Origin: Norana najaformis
Lineage: Eukaryota; Annelida; Clitellata; Crassiclitellata; Hormogastridae
DNA: 64,000 bases
NCBI GenBank assembly: GCA_964023275.1
Contig: OZ029921.1
Location: 28,131,230-28,195,229, forward strand
Direction: 5' to 3'
This document shows, piece after piece, positions 48,907-60,848 of this stretch. The translations under genes and the position numbers were made by a program. Every line of letters starts with the position of its first letter. Positions within the stretch are counted from its first letter, which is position 1. The notes under the pieces were generated by a model. The model searched no databases. It had not been told where the DNA came from and saw only the letters and a program-made list of their open reading frames with translations.

Positions 48907-49941
48907 ATGTACAACTACGAGGCAGCCATGGAACAGGAATCGACTAAGACCACTCAGTTCACCATTGGGATTATCTATCCCGATGATGGTGAGTTTATCT
49001 TTGTGACTATATTTGGTAGCAAAGCAGAAATTCGGATTTATACAAGTTAGAATAAAGCACACGACTGACTGCCAATATGGCCATAAGTAATCAGTGACAT
49101 GGTCCCAGTGGAATGCGAATCATTTATCTTTACACGCTGGGAGGTTAAACGACCAGTCCTTAATTTCGTAAGATGAAGCTATGCTGGAACATCGGACGCG
49201 TGGAAGTATTTCTTAAAAGTGACATTGCATCTGATGATTTCGCCTAGAAATAGTTTTTTCCAACTATGCCACGAAAAAACACAGGACATACTGCTATAAT
49301 CATGAACATAATGTCTTATAATGGTAAACACTAATCTAGCAAAACACCAACTTCCGTATAGTAATTTATTCGGTAAGAAAGAGCTTACAGCGTGTCTTAT
49401 ATTCCAACAATTAAATCGAGAATGATAAATAATAATGCATATTCTATGGCCAAGCTTGTTTTCTTAGTGTAGGTACAAACTAAAAATTGAATGTGAAGTA
49501 GGGCTTACCTAAGTGAAATAAGGCAATGAAATGTATTTTATTGTAATGCAACTTAATGTAAGATAATGTAATTACGACAATTTCTAACACAACAAATGTA
49601 GCGAGCTAATTTTAGGCTGCTTCACAATGTCAGTTGTCATTGTAAATGCTAAGAGTGTAATAAGGTGCAAATTAAGAATGGAATCAGAATTTGTAGTTAA
49701 CTGAAATTGTTACATTAAAAGCTCAAGCAACGAGAAACTAATGTGCTTTTATTATTTTGTTCTTTGTAGATATTCCTTTCCCAATCGCCGACCTCATCTA
49801 CCGTTGAACACATCGGCTGATGTACGAAAGGTATCGTCATCTAAACGGGATGGCGGAAGTTCAGCTGAATCCTCCAATTCCAAGTCTCCAGAAGTTCTGA
49901 GTTACACTACAACTGATCATCGACGTATCATCATCGGATAA
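48907..49941 (+). CDS. Unknown small two-exon gene, copy 1
   Basis: I do not recognise this protein. Coding exon 1 is 48907-48988 (27 codons plus 1 base: MYNYEAAMEQ, STKTTQFTIG, IIYPDD). A consensus intron, G|gtgagt to ctttgtag|A, spans 48989-49769. Exon 2 opens at 49770. The consensus splice gives only 12 further codons and a TGA at 49805-49807, so 39 aa. The other frame of exon 2 runs 56 codons (from YSFPNRRPHL to DHRRIIIG) to a TAA at 49939-49941 and fits the between-copy changes better. A donor 4 nt downstream (gt at 48993) would fuse the frames into about 85 aa, and -1 slippage at TTTCCCA (49777-49783) would give about 84 aa. The start is the first ATG of the leader; M8 has the better context (gccATGg). 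There is no signal peptide or membrane segment; the tail is Ser-rich and polar. An upstream in-frame stop closes the leader at 48889-48891. Confidence 0.65.
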
Positions 49942-50465
49942 TCAATCGTTCCTCTTGTCTAGTCAGAAATACTGAGAGTTGTCTCTGAGTGCAGCAACAT
50001 ATTTCTACATTCAATTTATTTTTCTACATGTTATTTATTTATTCGGATGTATTTCGCTATTTATGAAAGAATTGAAGAAGTTTATCAAGTGTTTCTATTT
50101 TCATGTGAGATCTCGATAAGATGTATAAGTTACTGCGAACGCAGCTAATTGTATATTTATTACTTTACTGAGTTATGTATGTGTTAGTGTAAATCTATTT
50201 ATACATGCATTTGAAACATGCATACACATGTACGTACACACATACATAAATAGATATGAGCACATATATAAAAGACTACATGCCAAGGAAGATATGGATA
50301 TACAAATTATTAACAGTATTTTGCTATGTATGACTATTTATTTTCAGCCATTGTTTTAGAATATTATTTATTTTACGATCTGTGAGTTGTATTGTTATGC
50401 TGTATTTAATTTATCAGTTGTAGTATTATAGAGATAACTGCAACAATAAAACGGTTTCAGTGTAT
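49942..50465 (+). terminator. 3' UTR with AU-rich element and polyadenylation signal, copy 1
   Basis: TTATTTATTTATT at 50031-50043 overlaps several AUUUA pentamers, the form seen in unstable mRNAs. AATAAA is at 50445-50450, followed by a TG-rich stretch. Predicted cleavage is near 50465. Confidence 0.6.
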
Positions 50466-51850
50466 TGCAATCATATCTGGATGTTATTTGAAATGTAATA
50501 CTTCTATAGCGCCTGTTTGAATCAGTCAACCACGATGTTGGCGAAGAAGGAAGCGATTAGGTGCTTTCAACTCAGTGTGCCTTTTTACATGTTTGACGAA
50601 GTTGTAATTCTACTCAGCAAGCAATTAGATGCAATGTAATAGGCTAGAGTTTAAAGTTTCTGTGAGGAAATCGTGCGTTTCTGCTGTCGATTGGTGCAAA
50701 ATTTATGGTACACTTTTGTAACAGGTTAACCTAGCACGGTGTATTTGAGCCGATTTTGCCTTGAACAGACTTAGAAATTTGATGTTCGGTAATGGGAACT
50801 CATTTGAGAGATTACTTTCGTAGACTTTTAACCAAAATTGTTATTTTACATTCTTGTGCTACATTAAAAGTGTATTTACATGATTGTCAGTTTTTCAAGC
50901 ATTTACATATTGAAATCATCATTTTGTTGTATGTTGCTTTACAGTGGTTTTTGAGTTTTACGTTCGTTTATTTTTAGATTATGTTCATCATATTATTTAT
51001 TTACTGTCTTAATTTTTAGAGTGTAGCCGAACTTTTTGTATTGTAAACTGCTCATGAAATTGGCTTAAAAATTGTTGTCTCTCTGAACTCTTACAAAGAT
51101 TCCTGTGTAAATTTCTTAGTCATTGTTCTGTTAACAGAGGCTTAATATCCAAGCCATTCTAAGAGAGTACTGTTAAAACTGTCCCGAAAAATTCTGTTGC
51201 TTCCTGTAGCCATCTAGTGAATGAGACGGAATGACTATGAATTTCAAATGCTCTACGAATTTCCGTTTCAAAGTTTAGCATTCGTGACTTCTGTATTGCA
51301 TCTGTTTTTATACACAAGCTTTAACCTGTTTTTTACAATCTAATATGTTAATCTTGAGCTGTTTTATAAAAAATGATGAAATTTATTGAGTTGTTATTAC
51401 TTGCTAATTAAACCTCAGTATCATAAATCGTTCTTAAATATCGCTTAACTGCAAGGGTCATTATACCTTGATGCCAGTGTTTGGTAATCGGAGGCCATGT
51501 AAAAGCTAATGTGACCTGAAGTCAGACACTTTTGTTTCATGCAGTTCAACTGTTAACTGGGCTGTAGGCAGTCCCGGTTCATGCTATGCAAGATTTCAAT
51601 GCAATACAATATAATACATGTCACAGCATAACACAACCCGACATAACGTAGCACAATATTGGTTTCAAGTAGCTTAGAAGGCCATTGGTCTGTGTTGGAA
51701 CCACATTGCACTGTTTTTATTGTCCACACCAGTATTAGTCTGCATTGGAAACCAGGCAACGACTACTAAATTAAGACGAACTAAGATTCACTGGGAAATC
51801 CGTTTAGAAGACATAGCTAGACTCAGTCAGAAAGCAAGATTAGAGGTAAT

Positions 51851-52087
51851 AATTCATTCGAGTATGCTATATACACTGCGCATGGCTACAGCATACGGAC
51901 AACTTAAAAGAAACCATGATGAGAGTCGAACTTAGCACGAGAAGAAAGCATTGGATGTGTTTACAGACGACCGAAAAAATAGAAGGTTATTCACTCGCAC
52001 ATCGCCGTTCGGCTGGCGTTGGGAACTGAATCTGCTGCGCCTCTTAATGATTATGACCACGACAACCATAAAGATTATAATAATAAT

Positions 52088-52123
<36 letters not shown>

Positions 52124-52704
52124 TTATATTAATAATAATAATTTATAATAATAATAATAATATTGAAATGACGATGATGATGATTTCGGCGACAGTGACG
52201 ACGACGACGATGCTGTTGATGATGACGACGACGAAAATGATGACTACAGTGACAATGAAATCGCTGTTTATGTCTGTGTTAATCATACCATACCTAAAGG
52301 TAAAACAATGATCTTGAAAAGCAAAAAACAATTATCTTGAAAAGCAAAAAGAATGAATGACCCATGTTAATTACACACGCATTTAGTAAAGCTTCCACCT
52401 ACTATGAGGAACGTAGGGAGGCGCTAATTTTCTTTTACAAGAAGCTTGCGCTGGCTATGGACGAATCTCAAGGTCCTGGAGAAGAGGGCAGTGCATTGCA
52501 GGACTTGCCGTTTGCTGCTATGTTTAAACCGGTACCGAATTAAATATTATGCTTGATGACAGAGGCAACTTGCCCAGAGTAGTTACACAGTCAAACCCGC
52601 AACATCAGAATCATTAACCACAACAACTATCTAGTGATAAAGCATTCTTTATGACCTGTTTTCAGATATTTATGTGGCGGCTCGCAGTAATTAGACAAAT
52701 CTGT
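51851..52704. other. Spacer between U1 and U2
   Basis: Triplet repeats and anonymous sequence; no gene. Confidence 0.5.
52070..52265. repeat. AAT then GAT/GAC triplet tract
   Basis: aataataataat to 52160, then gatgatgat and gacgacgac. Confidence 0.85.
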
Positions 52705-53295
52705 TTGGAGTCAATCAATCTTAGTGAGCCACGTATGTACGTATTTAAGTGCGTATGTAGTATGTTTCTATTTATGTATGTAAACATGCATGTATGTGTG
52801 TGTTTATGTAAGTATGCAGGCATGCACATGCAAATGTATATGAAACTTATAAGCAATCACTATGCATAATCAAAGTAAGCCTACAGTATGAACTGTCTTG
52901 CATACTTTTATGTAGACTACGAATTGCCTTTAGCCAATGAAGTGATTTGAGCCACGTATGAGATTTTGTGTCGATTGAAGGTGTTTGATTTCAGATGAGT
53001 AAACGCTTTAGAAGAGGAGTTGCTGTAGTCGAGTTTTCATTTATCAACTGATGATGCTTTTGTGCAGAAGTTTAAAAATAGACAAAACTGCCTGGCGTCA
53101 CTCATTCTTAGTGAGCCGTGTATGTATGTATTTAAGTATGTATGTAGTATGTTTCTATTTATTTATATAAGCATACATGTATGTGTGTGCATGTATGTAT
53201 GCACGTATGGAAGCATGCACGCATCCGTATACAAATGTGTATGAAACTTTTATTGTAATTATTATATAATCACAGTAAGCTTACAGTATGAACTG
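52705..53295. repeat. Direct duplication of about 190 bp flanking a LINE fragment
   Basis: 52705-52895 and 53100-53295 share agtgagcc, gtatgtagtatgtttctatt, a TGTA-rich part and cagtatgaactg. The LINE fragment at 52950-53090 lies between them. Confidence 0.65.
52950..53090 (-). mobile_element. Short fragment of the same L2/CR1-like LINE
   Basis: About 140 bp matching the U2 LINE (gtgatttgag, gttgctgtagtcgagttttc). It lies between two copies of a short direct duplication at the left edge of U2. Confidence 0.6.
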
Positions 53296-54359
53296 CCAAC
53301 CTTCAACAGTGATTCAAAGCAAATTTAAGATTTTCATGTCAGACTATGTTAATCGGATTAAACTATAGAGAAAATTGGTCATTACAAGTCTCCAATGTGA
53401 GACTCACTCAACTTTTGAGTTCATGGAGTTGTTGTTGACCGTTTTCTATGAGGGAGATATAGGCTTTCCTGGGCAGTACTTCCGTTAGTGAGGAACTTCA
53501 GTAGCCATAGGAAAACATGCACTCTGGCGCCATCTATGTCGACAACGCTGGTTGAATGTCCATTTTCATTAAGCACATGAAGCTTCATAAAAGCACGTTT
53601 ACAATGACTAAGAAACTAAACCATTGTTGCATCCTTAACGGCCAAATGACACCCATAATCTTACAACTGGACAGAATTTTGCCACTTCTAATGAAAACAA
53701 ACTTTTCTCTTCTCATGGAATATTCATTGGCTCATGTATCCTGAATCGAACAGCGGGCATATATAGTTCGAAAACTTTATCAAAACACTGCCTTTCAATA
53801 TCACAAGTCATTCAGCCTTGAAACTGAAGCGTGATGGAGAATGTGTTACGGAAATGTCCGTTAGTCGTGTGGAAGATAAGAGCAAACATCAATGCAACTA
53901 CAGCTGAGAATAAATTGAATGAATGAGAATCCGCTTTCGGTTCTAGTTATTAGCATGTGAGAGGAATGTTATCGAGGCGTCGATTAGACAGGATGCACGC
54001 ATACTATTATCTAGAATACGTATTTGTCTATATATGTTTAGTCTATGTAAATGTTAACTATGCGCACAAAGTTAACTGTAGCCATGTAGACTTTGATATA
54101 TGCAGATATACATATGCGTATAAATTATACTTGTGTCTTTACATATTTATAATATTTATGTGTAAACTATATATGTATATATATATGCATATGTATATAC
54201 ATATTTAGGTGGTTTGGGTTTGCATACTTAGGCCAGGCTTGGCGATCTCTGATGACAACGACAATGATTATAAAGACAACCTTGACGATGATAACAACGA
54301 CAATGAAGAAGACGATGAAGATGATTATGAAGACGCCGGTGACGGCAACGATGAGGAGA

Positions 54360-55025
54360 TTGGAGGACAAGATAGAGGAAAGTATGGGAAAGAAAAAGGT
54401 GATCTGAGGGTTGGATAGTGAATATCAGGCGATTGTAAGAGGTTTGAGAAATTTGAAGGTTTTGTAGGTAAGAGATACAAATTTGCAGCGGATGACCGAA
54501 GGGCTTTAACCAATTAAGTGATTTGAGCAATAGATTTAAATGGTGATGTTTGGAAATTTTTAACTGCAAGAGCAAGAGCGTTCTGCATTGCTTGAAGGCG
54601 TTTGATTCGAGATGAGTCAATGTTATAGAAGAGGGAGTTGCTGTAGTCAAGTTTTCATTGATCAACTGATGTTGCTTTTGTGCAGCAGTTTTAAAATCAA
54701 GTAAAGGTGGAAGCCGACAGATGTCATATACATGCATAGAGCAAGTGCGAAATACCTGACTGATATGGTCTGTAAAGGTAAGGTCTTTGTCAATGATGAT
54801 TCGAACGCTGCAGAATAGATAAGAGTAAATGAAGGCGAAGTGAAATACTTTGAAGAACGTACCACAGGATTAGTTTTATTTGCCTGGTTGTTCACGCAGG
54901 CCAGTTGTAAGAAATTATGTTGATGACAGAGTTACGTAGATGATTTAACTAAAAAGTAAATGATTAGAGATGAATCGAAGAAGTGAAAAGATTAGTTGGG
55001 TGGAGAGGAAAGTGGTTGATTAGCG
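54360..55025 (-). mobile_element. L2/CR1-like LINE remnant, U2
   Basis: Same element and orientation as in U1, recognised from ICRLPPLLDFKTAA, ISKHHH and LKSLNWLKP on the minus strand. It is decayed and truncated, and was carried along with the unit duplication. Confidence 0.75.
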
Positions 55026-55275
55026 GATGAGGAATGCAGTACTGCCCCAAAATATTTTTGTTTCTACTGGTTATATGCCTGCACCTGTGCATTAAAATAT
55101 ACGACGAATATTTTTGGAATAGCTAGAAACACTCAAAAAAATCATCGGAGATTCTCGATAATTTCCGTTGGTCGTGTTTATTCTGAATGTGTAGTACAAC
55201 CGGATGAAATGATATATGACAGATAATCTGCGGTAGGTCTGTAGGCAGACATGTGTGCGACAGTACGGGATTCAA

Positions 55276-55455
55276 GTGGGAAATACAGAAGCATCTATTT
55301 TGGGACCCTATTCTGTCCGTCACCTTATAAAAAGCAGGATAGCTCGAGACAATTCAGTAGCGAAGAAGACGCAAGACATCGAGAGTGAATCGAGACGAGA
55401 AGAACGAGAACAACCGACGCAGTTAACCGACAGAGTTTAACACAACCGAATCAAA
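55276..55455 (+). promoter_or_regulatory. Core promoter and 5' leader, copy 2
   Basis: TATAAAAA at 55326-55333, Inr A at 55356, the same 30-bp spacing and the same 100-nt ATG-free leader. GTGGGAAA is at 55276-55283 (-80). This block is better conserved than the intron when compared with copy 1. Confidence 0.7.
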
Positions 55456-56475
55456 ATGTACAAATACGAGGCAGCCATGGAACAGGAATCAACTAAGACC
55501 ACTCAGTTCACCATCGGCGTTATCGTTCCAGATGATGGTAAGTTTGTTTCCTTAATGACATCTGGTAGCAAAGGAGAAATCGGATTTATACAAGTTAGAA
55601 TAAGACATATGACTGTCTGCTAACACGCATGCCTTTGTGCCAGATAGTATTCAGTTACATGGTTCCGGTAGAGATCTGTCTCTTTGGTAGAATGCAAACC
55701 ATCTATCTTTACAGACTGAGGTTTATCGATCAGTCTTTAATTTCGTATGACGCAGTTATGCTGGAACATCGGACGCATGAAAGTATTTCTTAATAGGATT
55801 ATTACATCTATTGATTTTGTCTGGAAATTGTTTTCCTCCAACTATACCAAAAAGAACACAAGGCAAACTGATATAATCATGAGAGTAATACCTGATAATG
55901 ATAGACATTAATGTGGCAAAAAACAACTTTCTTATCCTAATTTGTTTCGTAAAGCACAAGTTACAGCGTGTCTTATATTTAAACAGTTAAATAGACCATG
56001 ATTAATAATACGTGATCCCTGGCCATGCTTCTTTTCTAGGTGTAGGTGCAACTTAAAATGAATGTGAAGTTCCTATGTAATGTGATGAAATGTAATGCAA
56101 TATAATGTAACTCATTGTAATATAATTACGACAATTAATCGAAGGTAATTTTGCTTTACAATGTCAATTGTCGATGCAAGTTCTAAGAGTATAATAAGTT
56201 GCAGATTAAGAATGGAATCAGAATTTGTAGTTAATTGCAGCTGTCACATTAAAAGCTCAAGCACTGAGAAACTAATGTGCTTTTATTATTTTGTTCTTTG
56301 TAGATATTCCTTTCCCAATCGCCGACCTCATCTACCATTGAACACATCGGCTGATGTACGAAAGGTATCGTCACCTAAACGTGATGGCGGAAGTTCAGCT
56401 GAATCCTCCAATTCCAAGTCTCCAGAAGTTCTGAGTTACACTACAACTGATCATCGTCGTATCATCATCGGATAA
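55456..56475 (+). CDS. Unknown small two-exon gene, copy 2
   Basis: Paralogue of copy 1. Coding exon 1 is 55456-55537, with a donor G|gtaagt; it reads MYKYEAAMEQ and then TIGVIVPDD. The intron is 55538-56303 and exon 2 starts at 56304. As in copy 1, the consensus splice stops early (TGA 56339-56341), while the alternative frame stays open to TAA at 56473-56475. The TTTCCCA heptamer is kept at 56311-56317. Exon 2 differs from copy 1 at four bases: three are silent in the long frame and one changes S to P. The exon 1 differences from copy 1 are mostly third-position changes in the ATG frame. Both patterns argue that the two frames are coding and that this copy is not a pseudogene. Confidence 0.65.
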
Positions 56476-57000
56476 TCAATCGTTCCTCTTGTCTAGTCAG
56501 AAATACTGAGAGTTTGTCTCAGAGTGCAGCGACATATTTTTTAATTTAACTTATTTTTCTACATGTTATTTATTTATTTGGATGTATTTATCTATTTATG
56601 AAAGAATTGAAGAAGTTTTTAAAGTGTTTTCAATTTCATGTGAGATCTCGATAAGATGTATAAGTTACTGTCAGCGCAGTTGACTGTATATGTATTACTT
56701 TACTGAGTTATGTATGTGTAAGTGTATACATGCATTTGAAACATGCATACACACGTGCGTACGTACACACAGACATGAATACATATAAACACACATATAC
56801 AAAGACAAAACTACATGCCAAGGAAGATATGGATATACAAATTATTAACAGTATTTTTACTATGTAGGCCTATTTATTGCCAGCTGACGTTTTTGAATAT
56901 TACTAATTTTGCGATCTATGAGTTTTTTGTTACATTGTATTTAATTTATTAAGTGTAATTTTGCAGGCATAATTGCGACAATAAAACGGGTTTCTGTGGT
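56476..57000 (+). terminator. 3' UTR with AU-rich element and polyadenylation signal, copy 2
   Basis: TTATTTATTTATTT at 56566-56579 and AATAAA at 56980-56985, followed by a GT-rich stretch. The layout matches copy 1, and the UTR is less conserved than exon 2. Confidence 0.6.
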
Positions 57001-58599
57001 TTGAAATCATGTCTGGATGTTATTTGAAATGTAGTACTTCTATAGCGTCTTTTCAATTCCATCAACCACGGTGTTGGCGAAGACGAAAGCATTTACGTGC
57101 ACTCAACTCAAATGTGCCTTTTTAGGTGTTTGACAAGTTGTGATTCTACTCAGAAAGTAATGAGATGCCATATAATGAGCTAGATTTTAAATTAATTTTT
57201 ATGAAGAAACCGTGCGCCTCTGTTGTCGATTAGTGTAAAATCTGTGATACACTATTGTAACAGTTTATCTTATTGCGGTGTATTGAGCCGATTTGGCCTT
57301 CGTGACTTGAACAGACTTAGAAATCTTATGTTCAGTAATGGGAGCTCATTTGAGAGATTATTTTTGTAGACGTTTTACGAAAATTGTTATTTTACATTCC
57401 TGTGCTATATTAAAAATGTATTTACATGATTGTCAGTTTTGCAAGCCTTTACACATTGAAATCATCATTTTGTTGTATACTGCATTATTGCAGTTGTAGA
57501 GTTTTACGTTCGCATATTTTATGGATTACGTTTCTTCATTTTTTTTATTTGCTATCATAATTTTTAAAGTGTAACCGAATTTTTGTAATGTAAACTGCTC
57601 ATGCAATTCGCTTAAAAATAGTTTTCCCTCTGAACTCTTACAAAGATTCCTGTTTGAAATTTCTTTGTCATTGTTCTGTAAACGGAGACTTAATTTTGAA
57701 ACCATTCTAAGAAAGTACTGTAAAACTGCCCTAAAAATTTGTGCAGTTTCCTGTAGCCGTCTGTTGAATGAGACGGAATAACTATAAATTTATAAATTTC
57801 CAATGATCTAAAAATTTCAGTTTCAGAGTTTAACAATTGTGACTACTGTATTGCACTTGCTTTTTTACATACAATCCTATTAGCCTGTTTTTACAATCTA
57901 ATATGTTAATCCTGAGCAACTATGTATTAAATGTTGAAGTTTATTTGGTTGTTCGTATTTGCCTAGGGCCTACTTAAACCTCATTATCTCATATCGCTCT
58001 TAAAATATCGCATGACCTTTAGGGTTAGAGTCATTTGAGCTTGAAGCCAGTGTTTGGTAATTAAAAGCCATATAGAAACCACTGTGACCTAAACTCAGAC
58101 ACTTCTGTCTCATGCAGTAGCCCTACTATAGTTATGTGGAAACATTACCTGTTACCAGGGCTATAGGGAGTCACGGTCCATGCTCTGCAATATTTCCATA
58201 CAATGCAATACAATACAATACTTAGCATGATATGACAAAAAACGACATAACAAAACACTTTATTTGTTTAATGTGGCTTTTAGGGCCTTACAACCCAGTT
58301 GGAGCTATTGTTATTATTGGCCTGGCCAGTTGTCAGGATTGGAAACCAAACAACGACTACTGAAATTAAACGAACTAAGATTCAATGAGAAATCAACTAG
58401 AAGGAATAGCTAGAAACCTATGCAATAAGTCTTGTACTCTTTGGGTTTACATAGCCAATCGATTGTTGGTTCTCAACAAAATATCACATTGATAGACTTA
58501 ATTCTGGTGCGTGAACCGAAGTTCGTTAGTATAAAGTTTTACACCAATAAACCTAGCCAAACTTGAATAATGAATGTTATGAAAACACATATACCTTAC
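57001..58599. other. Downstream flank of copy 2
   Basis: Matches the flank after copy 1 (50466-51850) along most of its length, then about 170 bp of non-shared DNA up to the inserted LINE. No coding exon seen. Confidence 0.6.
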
Positions 58600-59757
58600 T
58601 CAGGACTCACCTCCGGAGGACGGGAAAGAAGTAGGACCAGATGTGTGAAAGATGAGGTATACTGGCAAGCATCATCGCAATGAAAAATAACAAGGCGGGT
58701 GGAATTGATAACATCCCGGCAGAGAAACTCAAAAATCTGGGAGAAAAAGCAATGGCTGAGGTAGTAAGGCTGTGTCAGGACATATATAACACTGGAGATG
58801 GCCGAAGGACTTCTTACAGTCCATTATGATGCCGATGAAAAAAGACAAATGCAACGACTAGTGAGGATCATCGAACATTCAGCCTACTTGCACAAGCTTC
58901 CAAGAATATTCTAGAGATCATCAAAGAAAAGAGTACAAGCCAAGACAGAAGGGACTGAGTATTCGGGAGAAGACCAATTTGGATTCAAGAAGGGTAGAGG
59001 TACAAGAGATGCTATTGGAGCACTAAGGATGTTGAAACAAAGAAGGCTTGAACAGGAGCAAGGAGTTTACATAGGTTTTGTGGACTACGAAAAGGCATTT
59101 GATGGAAAAAACTGATACATGCACTCAGGAAACCTGGAATTGATTGGAAGGATAGAAGACTCATTGGAAATCTGTATATAGGCCAGAAGGTGAGAATAAG
59201 AATAGAAGGCGAATATTCAGAACCGGGAAAAATTGATAGAGGAGTAAGACAAGGATGTCCGCTATCACCAGTTCTGTTTAACATCTATATTGAGGAACTT
59301 AAACGAGAGGAAACTAGAAAGTGTGGTTGAGGGAATAAAAGTAGGGGGAAGACTGGTGAAGGCGCTGAGATATGCAGACGACCAGGCAAGGCTGACAAAT
59401 AGATAAGAAGATCTACAAAGGATGATGGACCGCCTAAACCTAATTTCGATAGAATATGGTACGAAAATAAATTTCAAAAAGACAAAGGTTATGAAGATAA
59501 GGAGAAAAAAAGAAACAACAGTGAGAGTAATAGTAAATGATGAAGAGTTGGAACAGGTCAGACAGTTCTGCTACTTAGGAAGTACGATTACAGCAGATGC
59601 AAAATATCATAACGAAATAAAAAGAAGGATAGCGATGGGAAAGGATGCCTTTATGAAGAGGAAAGAATTAATGAGAGGAGGACTGAACAGGATCTTAAAG
59701 AAGAGATGGTCAAAACATTGATATGGAGCGTGATCATATATGGATCGGAAATAAGGA
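58600..59757 (+). mobile_element. Broken non-LTR reverse transcriptase (RTE/Daphne-like LINE)
   Basis: RT motifs in order: NNKAGGIDNIPAE (near 58690), QFGFKKGRGTRDAIGALRML, VYIGFVDYEKAFDG (motif A), DRGVRQGCPLSPVLFNIYIE (motif B), ALRYADDQARLT (motif C, YADD intact), INFKKTKVMKIRRK, then QFCYLGSTITADAKYH and the last piece WSVIIYGSE. Several frameshifts and stops separate the pieces, and there is no endonuclease part. It ends where U3 begins, so it sits at the U2/U3 junction. It is a different clade from the L2-like remnants; the clade call comes from memory of motifs. Confidence 0.85.
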
Positions 59758-60780
59758 CCATCATGTATGTATATGTGTGTATGTGTGTATGTATGTAGGT
59801 AAATATGTATGTGTGCATGCATGGATGCTCATGCATATGCATTTAAGACTTATATTGCATTTATTAGGCCCATATAAGCTTACAGTATGAACTATCAACC
59901 ATCGACAGTGATTCAAAGCCAGTTGCAGTCATTCATATCAGAATATGTTAATCAAATTAACCTGTTGTGTATATAGGCCATTACAAGTCTCCACTGTGAG
60001 ACTCACTCGGCTTCTGAGTTCATGGAGTTGTTGTGTACTTTCCTGGGCAGTACTTCCGTTAATGAGGAACGTCAGAGAAAAAGCGACCATAGGAAAATAT
60101 ACTCTCTGGCGGCATCTGTTTCGATAACGCTGGTAACATGTTCAATTTCGCTCAGCACATAAGGCTTAACAAAAGCACTTTTTATAATGACCAAAACTTT
60201 GGGGTCATTACCTCCTAAACAGCAAATGACAGCCGTAATTTTACAACGGGACAGAATTTTACCACTTCAAACGCAAACAAACTTTTCCTGTTCACATGTA
60301 ATATTTATTGGCCTTTGTATCCAGAAATGAACAGCGGGTGTATAAACAGAGGTCAGAGGCTTTTATCAAAACACTGCCTTTCAATATCTGAAGTCATCCA
60401 GTCTTTATTAAGCTAATGCGTGATAGATGAATGTGTTACGGAAATATCGGTTGGTTATGTGGAAGAAACGAGCAAAAATCAATATAACTACAGCCGAGAA
60501 GAAATTGAGTGAATGAGAATCAGGCTTCGGTTCTAGTTAATAGCATGTTAATAGGAATTATATCGGGGCATCGATTAGCCAGGATGCATGCATACTTTTA
60601 TCTAGACTGCGTATGTATGTCTATGTATGTTTAGTCTATGCAAATGCTAACTATGCTAACATGGTTATCTATACCTACATGTATGTAGACTATGAATATA
60701 TTCATACATGTATATAGGGCTATAGATTATACATGCGTCTTTACATAATTAAAATATCTATATGTGAACCAATTGTACTT

Positions 60781-60848
60781 GTAATTGTAATCGTAATTTG
60801 AGATTTATAAAGCGCCTCTTAGAGGATAGACTCAACGGAGGCGCATAT
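60781..60848. repeat. tatagcgc-type dispersed repeat, short copy
   Basis: gtaatcgtaatttgagattt, ataaagcgcctcttagagga and tagactcaacggaggcgc. Inserted inside U3. Confidence 0.5.

Larger units (their letters stand above)
47330..51850. repeat. Tandem unit U1 (LINE remnant plus small gene)
   Basis: The leftmost of three similar blocks. From left to right it holds an antisense LINE remnant, the conserved promoter block, the two-exon gene, a 3' UTR and about 1.4 kb of shared downstream DNA, ending near a gcaacgactact motif that also ends U2. U1 is the most diverged copy: introns and flanks are roughly 80-90% identical to U2 by eye, promoter and exons more. The left edge is taken where similarity to U2 and U3 becomes visible inside the LINE. 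Confidence 0.8.
53100..58430. repeat. Tandem unit U2
   Basis: The middle block, in the same order as U1, with an extra 1.1 kb left arm shared only with U3 (from agcttacagtatgaact at about 53278). The gene start is 6549 bp after that of U1. Promoter, first exon and proximal intron are nearly identical to U3, so the U2/U3 split looks younger than the split from U1. Confidence 0.85.

Noticed and set aside
53523-53536. CTCF-type core (tggcgccatcta) shared with 41874
   Set aside because: The short core matches by chance too often; the U3 counterpart has changed it and there is no boundary evidence.
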